Below, piece after piece: positions 26,811-35,049 of a stretch of DNA of 59,492 nt. The number at the start of each line of letters is the position of its first letter. Positions within the stretch are counted from its first letter, which is position 1. The stretch comes from Desulfuromonadaceae bacterium (lineage in GTDB: Bacteria; Desulfobacterota; Desulfuromonadia; Geobacterales; Pseudopelobacteraceae): the NCBI GenBank assembly GCA_028687585.1, contig JAQTZV010000021.1:1-59492 (forward strand), written 5' to 3'. Position numbers and translations under genes: made by a program. The notes under the pieces are model-generated. The model had not been told where the DNA came from and searched no databases. It saw only the letters and a list, made by a program, of their open reading frames with translations.

Positions 26811-28277
26811 ATGACTACCACTGCTGAAGCCAGCCATCAACTGACTGAAAAGGTCCTTGCGCTTATAGAGGCCGGAGTCGATGCCGAACTTTCTGACGAA
26901 CAATTCAATGACTATTGCATGCAGATTTTTGCCCTGCACTACGAATCCAACAAGATTTTCCGTGAATTCTGCGATATCAAAAAAGTAAAACCGAGTGATG
27001 TGACGCGTTGGCAGGATGTCCCTATGGTCTACAATGATGTCTTCAAAACGCATCTGGTAGCTTCATTTCCACTTGAACAATCCGTCATGGCCTGCCTGAC
27101 CGGCGGCACCACCAGTCTCACCCAGCGCGGTCGGATCTTTCGCGATGAAGATGGCAAGAAACTGGTATTCGGTGCCAACAAGAAGATGACCGCATCGTAT
27201 CTCTTTCCCGATTTTGAAGAGGGGAAACGCTGTCGCATCCTGATACTTGCTCCCAGTCCGCAATTGGCCCCCTCCATGGGCATGGCCATCGGCATGGATC
27301 AGACCCGCACCCATTTCGGCACGGAAGACAGCATATTCCTGCTCGGAAAAAGCGGCATTGATGTCAAAAATCTGCTGAAAGCGCTGCGGGAGTCTGAAGC
27401 AAGCGGAGTGCCGGTGGCTATGATCGGTGCAACCGCCGCCTATGTCTATTTTTTCCAATCCTGTCGCCGTAAAAAGATAAAATTCAAACTTCCCCCGGGA
27501 AGTCGAATCTGTGACGGAGGGGGCTACCGTGGCCGTTTCGGGGTTGTAACCCGGGATGATTATTATGCAATGGTTAAAGAGATCCTGGACATCCCTGAAA
27601 CCCACTGCGTTAATGTTTTAGGTGAGGCTGAGACAGCCACCAATCTCTTTGATAACACTCTGCGACGTTTTATCAAAGGGCTTCCACCGCAAAAGCGAAC
27701 CCGCCCGGTTCCGCCCTGGTCGCGGGTACTGGCCATGAATATTGATGACCTGTCACCGTTGCCGGACGGCGAGGTAGGATTGCTCGCTCACTGGGATCTG
27801 GCCAATGTACCGACTGTGTTGGCTGTCATCACCGATAACCTTGGCTATACCGACAATAATGGCACCTGCTGCGAAATAGTCGGTCGTGCCAAGATCGAAA
27901 ACGGCAAGGTGTCGCCGCTGCCTGATGAAGATAAAACCATCGGGGCGATGGGTGATTCGACCATCTTCCGCATGCTGGAAACCTACTCAAACTTTTCAAT
28001 AGATCTCAAGATGCGCTTTGCGAAGGATCCAAAGGTAGAACCAAGCATCAGAGAAGAGATCGAAGCCAGGCCGGGATCAGTGGCCTCCTGTCCGCAGGTA
28101 GTGGATGAAATCCTGATGTCTCAGTCCAGCAAAGAAGCAGCAGAACTCCGGGACGCATCACTCAACACGTTTAAGGATCAGACTGACCGACCGCTGGATT
28201 GGTACGCATCTGAAGAGAAGAAGCAGGATCTGCTCGATCATCCGGCAGGACTCAAATCGGAGAAACCGAAGAAATAA
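26811..28277 (+). CDS. LuxE-like acyl-protein synthetase family protein
   Basis: The product is 488 aa from ATG 26811, with GAGGAG 7 nt upstream. The core resembles LuxE/acyl-protein synthetases of the ANL-related type, with VPMVYNDVFK, the phosphate-binding-like loop CLTGGTTSL, GDGGG-like ICDGGGYRGRFG and late NLGYTDNNG. LuxE activates fatty acids with ATP and passes them to a reductase in luminous bacteria. No luxC-like reductase or luciferase gene is seen nearby, so the acyl substrate here is unknown. The C-terminal about 90 residues are hydrophilic and extend beyond typical LuxE. Confidence 0.75.
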   Translation: MTTTAEASHQLTEKVLALIEAGVDAELSDEQFNDYCMQIFALHYESNKIFREFCDIKKVKPSDVTRWQDVPMVYNDVFKTHLVASFPLEQSVMACLTGGTTSLTQRGRIFRDEDGKKLVFGANKKMTASYLFPDFEEGKRCRILILAPSPQLAPSMGMAIGMDQTRTHFGTEDSIFLLGKSGIDVKNLLKALRESEASGVPVAMIGATAAYVYFFQSCRRKKIKFKLPPGSRICDGGGYRGRFGVVTRDDYYAMVKEILDIPETHCVNVLGEAETATNLFDNTLRRFIKGLPPQKRTRPVPPWSRVLAMNIDDLSPLPDGEVGLLAHWDLANVPTVLAVITDNLGYTDNNGTCCEIVGRAKIENGKVSPLPDEDKTIGAMGDSTIFRMLETYSNFSIDLKMRFAKDPKVEPSIREEIEARPGSVASCPQVVDEILMSQSSKEAAELRDASLNTFKDQTDRPLDWYASEEKKQDLLDHPAGLKSEKPKK

Positions 28278-28293
28278 TGTCATGCTGTACAAA

Positions 28294-28327
28294 AGAGTGG
28301 CGGCTGGATTTTTCCAACCGCCACTCT
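28294..28327. terminator. Hairpin after the LuxE-like gene
   Basis: AGAGTGGCGG (28294-28303) pairs with CCGCCACTCT (28318-28327) around a T-rich loop. It is the likely end of the LuxE-like transcript and perhaps of the convergent ccsA transcript. No clean T-tract follows on the plus strand, because the right arm runs into the heptamer repeat. Confidence 0.6.
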
Positions 28328-28394
28328 TCACTCTTCACTCTTCACTCTTCACTCTTCACTCTTCACTCTTCACTCTTCACTCTTCACTCTTCAC
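28322..28394. repeat. Heptanucleotide tandem repeat, 10 copies
   Basis: CACTCTT is repeated ten times without a change from 28322 to 28391, followed by a partial CAC. The first copy is the right arm of the terminator hairpin, so the array seems to have grown from that arm. It lies 4 nt past the stop of ccsA on the opposite strand and 45 nt after the LuxE-like stop. No reading frame uses it. Confidence 0.95.
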
Positions 28395-28398
28395 GCCT

Positions 28399-29226
28399 TC
28401 AATGCTCAATTCTAAACCCTGTATGAAAATTTTCCGAAATAAACGGAATTCCCCAATAGCTGATTATCATGACGCCGACCGCTGCGAGCGCGTAGATGGC
28501 AAGGCGTCGATTGCGCCACCCCATGGTGATCCGCAGATGCAGATAAATGCCGTATACCAGCCAGTTGATCAGTGACCAGACTTCGACCGGATCCCAGTTC
28601 CAGTAACTCCCTTTGACCTGATTAGACCAAAGTGCACCTGAGATTATCATAAGTCCCAGAAAGACAAAACCACCGGCAATAAAACGGTAACTGCCCTCAT
28701 CAAGCGTTGGCAGATCTGGCAGTTTATCATAGAGACCACCGACCATTTTTTCTTTCAAAAGAAACAGCAAGCCGAGAGCTGCAGCCGAGAGAACGCAACT
28801 GAAGCCGGTTGTGGCGGCAAAGATGTGCGTCCATAACCAGGTGCTCTGCAGAGCGGCAGGCAACGCTCCTGCCAACCCTTTCATCATGCTCCCGGACCAC
28901 CCCAAAAGGACAAAACAGACAGGCAGCACCAATACACCAATCGCCTCAAGATTTCGTGCAAAAAATTGGGAAATCAGGAATATAAGCACCGCTACCAGCA
29001 CGCCGGCAGCAAGAGACTCAGAAATTGAAATAAATGGTGGAGAGACTCCAAAAAACCAGCGCACACCAATAGCAACGGTGTTTCCACTGAATCCGACTAC
29101 GACAAAAGAGAGAGCGCAATTGAAGAGCGCTTCCTTACGTGCCAGGAGACCGAAAATATAGCAAACAGAAGCGATGCCGTAGCATGCAACTGCTGTCCAA
29201 AAAAATGTCATCTCATACTGCTGCAT
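28399..29226 (-). CDS. ccsA: Cytochrome c biogenesis protein CcsA (copy 1)
   Basis: The product is 275 aa from ATG 29226 (AAAGGGGA 7 nt upstream; the frame is open further but into the neighbouring gene). About eight membrane helices are visible. The WWD haem-handling motif reads GSYWNWDPVEVWSLINW near residues 208-224, with flanking histidines in WTHIFAATTGF and LHLRITMGW. With ResB it forms the System II haem lyase that attaches haem to CxxCH in the periplasm. It closely resembles the copy at 31185. Confidence 0.92.
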   Translation of the reverse strand: MQQYEMTFFWTAVACYGIASVCYIFGLLARKEALFNCALSFVVVGFSGNTVAIGVRWFFGVSPPFISISESLAAGVLVAVLIFLISQFFARNLEAIGVLVLPVCFVLLGWSGSMMKGLAGALPAALQSTWLWTHIFAATTGFSCVLSAAALGLLFLLKEKMVGGLYDKLPDLPTLDEGSYRFIAGGFVFLGLMIISGALWSNQVKGSYWNWDPVEVWSLINWLVYGIYLHLRITMGWRNRRLAIYALAAVGVMIISYWGIPFISENFHTGFRIEH

Positions 29227-29249
29227 AGCGCTGTCCCCTTTCTCAACAG

Positions 29250-30587
29250 CTACCCGACGACCTGCTTCTTCCGCACCTGGCCCTTGTCTATCTTCCACTT
29301 CTCGTAGGCAATTTTCATCCCGGTACGGACCGGAAGCTGATTCATCAGGGAAAGAATATGCGCATACGGAAAGCCTGACAGCGGTACATGTCGCATATGT
29401 CTTACCACCCGCCAGGTACTTAACAATTCAAGTGAGCTTTTATAAAACAATTCCTCCCTGATTTCAGGGGTCATCGCCGGGTCCGGATGCTCGAACAGAG
29501 CATACGCGCCGGTGTAGTACTCCCAACCCAGATCCTTGTAGAGATACGGTTCGTACTGACGCCGCAACTCCGTGCCGGGGTATGGAACCAGCAGCGATGG
29601 ATGCATACTCACACCAAGCCGGTCTGCCAACTCAACAGAGCGTTTATAATCATCAAGAGAATCGTTTCTGCCACCCAGCATATAAAAAAGAGAGACATCA
29701 ATACCATGATCCCGCAGGGTTTTGACGGCACGTTCCCGGTCAACGCCGATCTTACCGTTGGCGCGATAAGCGGTCAGAGCATCATCTGAAATAGCATCCC
29801 AACCGACCCACACCGTCAGCATGCCACTCTCACGAGCCGCATTCAACATTCGGGAGCCGGCCGGCGTCATCACCGGGCGGAGACTGCCGAAACCCATCCA
29901 TTTTTTCTTGCTTCCCTTGAGAGCCGAAAACATATCGGTGGCGCGCTGCTCAAATCCCTGCCACCAGATATTTTCATCACCATTTATGTACATCTTCTCA
30001 GGAATCGCATGCACATCTCTGACAACATCGTCAATCGGACGAAACCTGATTTCAGCCCCCATAAACGGCTTGACCGAGCAGAAGGTGCAGTTGTACGGGC
30101 AACCGCGGGAGGTATTGACAACACGGAACTGATGACCATGCTTGAGCATCCCGTAAAGTGGCGTCGGCAGATTGTCAAGCTGCAAGCGTTCACCCTCGTA
30201 AAACTTTTTCAGAGAACCTGCCTTGAAATCGCGCAAAACCTGAGGCCAGGCGCTTTCTGCTTCTCCCGAAACAACAGCATCGCCATGTTGAATAGCTTCT
30301 TCAGGAAGAAGTGACGCATGAATTCCTCCGAACACAACCTTGGCACCCCGTGCCCGCAACTTTGCAGCAATGTTATAACCCGGCACTGATGTCGGTGTCA
30401 GAAGGCTGATCGCAGCGAGATCACAATCCAGTGTATCAAAGACATCCGGAGTGGCGCTTGCGCTGTAGACCTCGATCTCAATTGATGAATCTTCCCGGCG
30501 GGTAAGCGCGGCCAGATATTCCAGGATCGGAGGAGCTACTGGAGTCCAGCCAAACGGCAGGGGAGGAAATATGATGGCGAGTTTCAT
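29250..30587 (-). CDS. Cobalamin-binding-domain radical SAM protein (second)
   Basis: The product is 445 aa. The N-terminal cobalamin-type domain (IIFPPLPFGWTPVAPPILEYL, FGGIHASLLPEEA) is followed by the radical SAM motif CPYNCTFC near residue 160 after VNTSRG. The class includes methyltransferases and ring-forming enzymes; no substrate can be read from the sequence. Its ATG abuts the stop of the lipoprotein gene (TAAATG) and ccsA follows after 23 nt, so it is embedded in a cytochrome-maturation operon. Confidence 0.85.
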   Translation of the reverse strand: MKLAIIFPPLPFGWTPVAPPILEYLAALTRREDSSIEIEVYSASATPDVFDTLDCDLAAISLLTPTSVPGYNIAAKLRARGAKVVFGGIHASLLPEEAIQHGDAVVSGEAESAWPQVLRDFKAGSLKKFYEGERLQLDNLPTPLYGMLKHGHQFRVVNTSRGCPYNCTFCSVKPFMGAEIRFRPIDDVVRDVHAIPEKMYINGDENIWWQGFEQRATDMFSALKGSKKKWMGFGSLRPVMTPAGSRMLNAARESGMLTVWVGWDAISDDALTAYRANGKIGVDRERAVKTLRDHGIDVSLFYMLGGRNDSLDDYKRSVELADRLGVSMHPSLLVPYPGTELRRQYEPYLYKDLGWEYYTGAYALFEHPDPAMTPEIREELFYKSSLELLSTWRVVRHMRHVPLSGFPYAHILSLMNQLPVRTGMKIAYEKWKIDKGQVRKKQVVG

Positions 30588-31145
30588 TTAAAAGGTAATC
30601 TCCCGATTCTCATATATTGCGGTGACGATTTTTTTAATTTCAGGAGGATCTATAACGGAAACAGAACGCATTCCGTCACTCTTGATGTCAATACGACTGA
30701 TCATGGCAATATACGTTTCTCCATCCCCGCGCACCACAAACTTGATCTCCAGCCCCCGTTTTACGATACCTTCCCTGATTGCAACAGTAGAAACAGGACT
30801 GATATGGAACCAGCAGATATAATCGATGTAATGCGGGCCGATTTCAGAAGAGGTCTCGCGCCATTCTTTCGTTATTGCGTGCTTGTACGAATCAAAAGCC
30901 TCACCAATGGTTTTTGTCGTACTTACTTCCAAATGATTGTTCTTCAAGGCAGCAATTCCGAGAGTGCCCGGCACGACAGATGCGTCTGTCTTCATTTCAC
31001 CATGAAACGGCTTCTTTATTAATTTTTCTATATCCCGTTTTTCCACACTGGTTGATGATGACGGTGACTTATCTTCCGTACTCTTGGCACACCCCGTAAC
31101 ACTCACCGCTATAATGCCTATAACTGCAAACAAGTATATCCTCAA
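30588..31145 (-). CDS. Hypothetical lipoprotein in the ccsA operon
   Basis: The product is 185 aa. The signal ends in the lipobox VTGC (residues 16-19). The rest is hydrophilic, with a likely alpha/beta C-terminal half. I recognise no family. It lies between ccsA copy 2 and the radical SAM gene with a zero-length gap to the latter, so co-translation is likely. Confidence 0.75.
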   Translation of the reverse strand: MRIYLFAVIGIIAVSVTGCAKSTEDKSPSSSTSVEKRDIEKLIKKPFHGEMKTDASVVPGTLGIAALKNNHLEVSTTKTIGEAFDSYKHAITKEWRETSSEIGPHYIDYICWFHISPVSTVAIREGIVKRGLEIKFVVRGDGETYIAMISRIDIKSDGMRSVSVIDPPEIKKIVTAIYENREITF

Positions 31146-31184
31146 TATTATATATCCTTCCGCGAATTAATAATCGATCGTGGT

Positions 31185-32012
31185 TCAGTTGTGATCAATC
31201 CTGAAGCCGCTGTGAAAAGTTTCTACGGAAAACGGTATGCCCCAGTAACTGACGATCATAATAATAAGTGCCAATAAAGCATACCAAGCCAACCGCTTGC
31301 CGCGCCATCCAAAGGTTATCCTTAAATGAAGATAAATGCCGTACATCAGCCATGAGACAAGCGACCAGACCTCCACCGGATCCCAGCCCCAGTAACTCCC
31401 CTTTACCTGGTTAGACCAGAAACAGCCGGACACGATCATCAGGCCATACATGATAAAGCCACCCGAGACAAAACGATATGAGTACATATCAATAGTTGCC
31501 TGATCAGGCAATTTTTCATAGATACCACCTGATTTCTTTTCCTTAAGCAGGTAAAGGAGACCGAGGCCGGCCGCTATCAATACCGACGCAAAACCGGCAG
31601 ACGCTCCGACGATATGCACCCAGATCCAGCCACTCTGCAAAGCAGGAGCAAGAGTAGCGGCAACTTCCTTCATCAAGGTTCCCGCCCATCCCATCAGTAC
31701 AAAGACGACCGGAATTACCAGGGCACCAAGAGGGCGTACCCGTTTGGTTGAAAACTGGAAAATCAAAAAAATCAGCACCGCCATGAATGAACCAAGCATA
31801 AGAGACTCAGAAATATCAATGAACGGCGTGATCCCGGTAGCCGACCAGCGGATGGCTATGGTCATCACGTGCGGGATAAAGCCAAGCAGTGCCGAGTAGA
31901 GACCTATCGTGAACAACTTATCCTGCTTGGCAATCATGCCGAAGATGTAGCTGAACGTGCTGACACCGTACAAAGAAACGGCCGTCCAAAAAAACATTAG
32001 TGCTGGTTTCAT
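31185..32012 (-). CDS. ccsA: Cytochrome c biogenesis protein CcsA (copy 2)
   Basis: The product is 275 aa, the same length as copy 1 and alignable throughout. The haem-handling motif reads GSYWGWDPVEVWSLVSW, with histidines in WVHIVGASAGF and LHLRITFGW. AGGAGA lies 5 nt before the ATG. Two CcsA copies flanking a radical SAM protein and a lipoprotein suggest either a split function or specialisation for different haem motifs; the only ResB seen in the window is at 45591. Confidence 0.92.
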   Translation of the reverse strand: MKPALMFFWTAVSLYGVSTFSYIFGMIAKQDKLFTIGLYSALLGFIPHVMTIAIRWSATGITPFIDISESLMLGSFMAVLIFLIFQFSTKRVRPLGALVIPVVFVLMGWAGTLMKEVAATLAPALQSGWIWVHIVGASAGFASVLIAAGLGLLYLLKEKKSGGIYEKLPDQATIDMYSYRFVSGGFIMYGLMIVSGCFWSNQVKGSYWGWDPVEVWSLVSWLMYGIYLHLRITFGWRGKRLAWYALLALIIMIVSYWGIPFSVETFHSGFRIDHN

Positions 32013-32128
32013 AGTATCTCCTCAAAAAAAAAGTTCTCTGCGTTTATGCCTCTATATCAACATTCTGTCAATTCGTTTCACTCATTGCCCAAGAGCAATA
32101 CGGTATCAAGTTCATCCCCGGGTATCTC

Positions 32129-33088
32129 TCAATCTTCAACCCGCGCAACAATTTCCACTGTACCGCTCCTGTGAAACATAACTTCGACTATGGCAAGCAG
32201 GGCAGAAAGCGGCAGAAACAGTGGCAGAAGTATGATGGATATGATCAGACTGCAAAAGTAGTTCCTATTGTCTGTTTCAAGATCATGGCTGTTGAGAAAA
32301 AAATAGAAGCGATTGTGGTGCAAACCGAGACAATTCAGGAGCGATTGCAGCCAACCGAATATATTATGAGCCAGATCAAGCCGTCTGACGGCTATCTGAC
32401 TGAAGCCTCGTTCAGCCAATTCTTTTGACAACCATTTTTCACTGAAATGCCAGAGGTGGCGCGGTAGATCGAGATGAAACCAGTGTTCCTGTGTCAGCCG
32501 TGCCTGCCAGCTCTCAATATTCGGCACCGCCACAGCAATCACACCGCCAGGTTTCAATAACCGTGCGCACTCAGCCAGCATCTGGCGAGGGTCACGAATG
32601 TGTTCAAGTACATGTGTGATGGTTATCAGATCAAAGGATTTATCTGCAAATGCCTCCAGAGATGCTTCGACAGTAAGTCCATGAACTTTTCGGGCGGCAG
32701 TTGCCGTATCGTCATTCAACTCCAGACCGGCAACTTCCCACCCGGAGAGTCGTAATGCCCGTAAAAATCGACCACTGCCGCAACCAATATCCAATGCCCG
32801 TCCTTTGTGCACAAGTTGTGAGAGCCGGTGAATTCGCCAGCGTCGCATACCTTCAACCAGCCATTCAACCGGGCCTGCAAAGCGGACACCTTCGCCGTTG
32901 CGATAATATTGCGTCGAATGCAGTGCGTGCAGGATTTCATCGTCCGGCTGAGGTTCGGTCGTTCCGATTCCGCATATCCTGCAGTAGCTCACGGAATGAG
33001 ATGATTCGGCTTCGTTTTTTTCCTGCGCAAAGACACCAACAGGACCGTTGCACTCGGGACACAGCCTGTCCGAAGTGGCAGCACTCAC
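32129..33088 (-). CDS. SAM-dependent methyltransferase with zinc-ribbon-like N-terminus and membrane tail
   Basis: The product is 319 aa. An N-terminal four-cysteine region (CPEC...CRIC, residues 10-40) is followed by a class I methyltransferase with ALDIGCGSGRFL near residue 93 and a motif-III-like LLKPGGVIAVAVPN. A C-terminal hydrophobic helix lies at about 275-305. Such proteins commonly modify sugars or lipids of surface polymers. It overlaps the TMTC-like gene by 4 nt. Confidence 0.82.
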   Translation of the reverse strand: MSAATSDRLCPECNGPVGVFAQEKNEAESSHSVSYCRICGIGTTEPQPDDEILHALHSTQYYRNGEGVRFAGPVEWLVEGMRRWRIHRLSQLVHKGRALDIGCGSGRFLRALRLSGWEVAGLELNDDTATAARKVHGLTVEASLEAFADKSFDLITITHVLEHIRDPRQMLAECARLLKPGGVIAVAVPNIESWQARLTQEHWFHLDLPRHLWHFSEKWLSKELAERGFSQIAVRRLDLAHNIFGWLQSLLNCLGLHHNRFYFFLNSHDLETDNRNYFCSLIISIILLPLFLPLSALLAIVEVMFHRSGTVEIVARVED

Positions 33089-34713
33089 CTCGGCTTCCCG
33101 CCATTACCGGCAGCTTTAAGCCTCAGGGTAAGTTCCGCTATTTTTTGAGGAGTCGTGAGGCGGGCCTCCGGCAAATCATTTCCAGGAGTATCAAGAAAAC
33201 GCTGGTACTCAAAAAGTGCTTCTTCATAGCGCTGGAGCCTTTCAAGCACAGTGCCGCTATTCAGTCGCGCTTCGGCGTCAAAAGGATTAATCTTCAGTGC
33301 CGCATCATAATGCCGGAGAGCCCCCCCATAATCTCCCCGTTGCAGCCTGACATAGCCCATTTGGGTGTGCAGTCGCGGAAACGTCGGCTCAAGCGCAAGC
33401 GCTTTCTCAAATGACTGTTCCGCCAGATAAAGATTCTTGACTTTATCCAGATAGGCACAGCCAAGGTTATGATGGGCGAACGCACGCTCCGGATACTGGT
33501 CTGCCAGTCGGGTAAAAAGAGATATGTCATTGTTCCACACGGTATTTCTCCGGAATGTCACCACCGATAAAAGCAGCACAACTAAAGCAACAGCGGCGAC
33601 TGCATATCGTTGTGCCACGCGCGATGGTTGGAAAAAAGAGCTGAATTGATCGCCGATGATCAGCCAGAGTCCAATTGCCGGAACATACAGAAAACGGTCA
33701 GCAAGTGGAGCGCTCGGAATTGGAAAAAAGCCGCTGACCGGCAGCCAGAAGGCGATCAGCCAGACAAGCCCGAATATGGTTGTTGGTGTACGTCCCCGAG
33801 TAAGAAGCCAGACACACACGCCAACGATGAACAGCCACGCCGCTGCAAGCGGCAGAGCCAACAGATTCATGTCGTCCGGAACAAAGTATTTGGCACTCCC
33901 CGAAACCGGCCATACAACCGTCAACAGGTATCGCGGGATAATGTACAGGTTATCGAGAAGCCTTGCTCCCAATCCGGAAAATATTTCCAGATGCACGCCG
34001 ACTCCGGAAAGCGCCCGGTTACGCAAGACAAAGTACACGGCTATACAGATGATGTATGGAATCAGCCTGAGTACGACGGTACGCCTGAGTACGGAGGAAC
34101 CATGCAGAAATTTTTCTACTTCAAGAAAAACGACCATCAGCAGTGCGAACAGAGCGGTTTCCTTGGAAAGCAGACCCGCGAAGAGTAGAGAGGCACCGAA
34201 ATATGCCCACGCAACAGTATTGCCCCTGACACTGCGCTGGTGCGCCAGATACGTGGTAAGAATAAAAAATGCCGCCATCAGAGTATTGCGGCTTGCATTA
34301 AAATCAACCGCCTCGCTGTGAAGAGGGTGTACCGCAAAAAGCAACCCGGCTATTACTACCGCTTGCCGATTAATTTTGAGTGAGGTACCGAGGCGATATA
34401 CCAGAAATGTATTAACGGCATGGAGCAGAACGCTTATGAGTCGGACCAGAAATGGCGTAAAGCCGTGTAGACGCTGTTCAATGAGATATGTCAGGAGAGT
34501 CAGGGGGCGGTAGTAAGGGGTCAGTTCAGTAGCACGACCAGTATCAATGCTGCGAAAAACATCGCCAATTGTGCCTTTAAGTGCAGGGTTAGCAAGAATG
34601 GCCAGATCGTCATCCCACACAAAACCATTGCCAAGCGAATTTGCATAGGCCAGAAATGCGACCATGGCCACAGCAAGCCCAATAGCAAGTTCCTGCCTTT
34701 TCTCAGATATCAC
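33085..34713 (-). CDS. TMTC-like polytopic glycosyltransferase with TPR tail (copy 1)
   Basis: The product is 542 aa, starting at GTG 34713. Many membrane helices occupy about residues 10-390. The first periplasmic loop has the acidic WDDDLAIL motif and a conserved HPLHSEAV follows, as in the GT-C/TMTC group whose eukaryotic members are O-mannosyltransferases. The C-terminal about 130 residues form TPR repeats (AHHNLGCAYLDKV, LHTQMGYVRLQRGD). It is paralogous to the protein at 39376. A glycosyl-transfer role is inferred from the fold. Confidence 0.78.
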   Translation of the reverse strand: MISEKRQELAIGLAVAMVAFLAYANSLGNGFVWDDDLAILANPALKGTIGDVFRSIDTGRATELTPYYRPLTLLTYLIEQRLHGFTPFLVRLISVLLHAVNTFLVYRLGTSLKINRQAVVIAGLLFAVHPLHSEAVDFNASRNTLMAAFFILTTYLAHQRSVRGNTVAWAYFGASLLFAGLLSKETALFALLMVVFLEVEKFLHGSSVLRRTVVLRLIPYIICIAVYFVLRNRALSGVGVHLEIFSGLGARLLDNLYIIPRYLLTVVWPVSGSAKYFVPDDMNLLALPLAAAWLFIVGVCVWLLTRGRTPTTIFGLVWLIAFWLPVSGFFPIPSAPLADRFLYVPAIGLWLIIGDQFSSFFQPSRVAQRYAVAAVALVVLLLSVVTFRRNTVWNNDISLFTRLADQYPERAFAHHNLGCAYLDKVKNLYLAEQSFEKALALEPTFPRLHTQMGYVRLQRGDYGGALRHYDAALKINPFDAEARLNSGTVLERLQRYEEALFEYQRFLDTPGNDLPEARLTTPQKIAELTLRLKAAGNGGKPR

Positions 34714-35049
34714 GCACTATGTCCCGGAAAAAAACGTTACAGTAGACTACGGCAGCTACCATACTACACGTTGCGGGTAAAATCCAATGCAACCGTCAGT
34801 CGAGAACCGATTCATGCCCGATAAATTTCTTAATCCTGCACCGAGTGATATAATGCGGCTTAAGCGTACGTTGAAAGAAAATATTTCGGCCATATATTCA
34901 ATGCTGCAAAACACTCGATGTTGGCCAATTACACCTCAAAGAAATGGACGATCACCCCTTACAGTGATATACAAGCGTAGGAAGATAGCCAGACTTATCC
35001 TCAATAATCGCGGCATCGCTCATCCAAACACGTAACCGGGCGCTATACA
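34714..35049. other. Divergent intergenic region, no gene supported
   Basis: This 336-nt stretch lies between divergently transcribed genes. An 82-codon plus-strand frame at 34787-35035 has no recognisable domain, weak translation signals and runs into the next start region, so I do not count it. Promoters for both flanking genes are expected here, but no consensus is clear enough to list. Confidence 0.5.

Noticed and set aside
26811..28277. Bioluminescence (lux) operon
   Set aside because: Only a LuxE-like protein is present; no luciferase or acyl reductase gene is nearby.
28322..28394. CRISPR-like array
   Set aside because: Units are 7 bp with no spacers; it is a simple tandem repeat.
34787..35035. 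82-codon ORF in the divergent intergenic region
   Set aside because: No recognisable domain and no good ribosome site; it covers the likely promoter zone.
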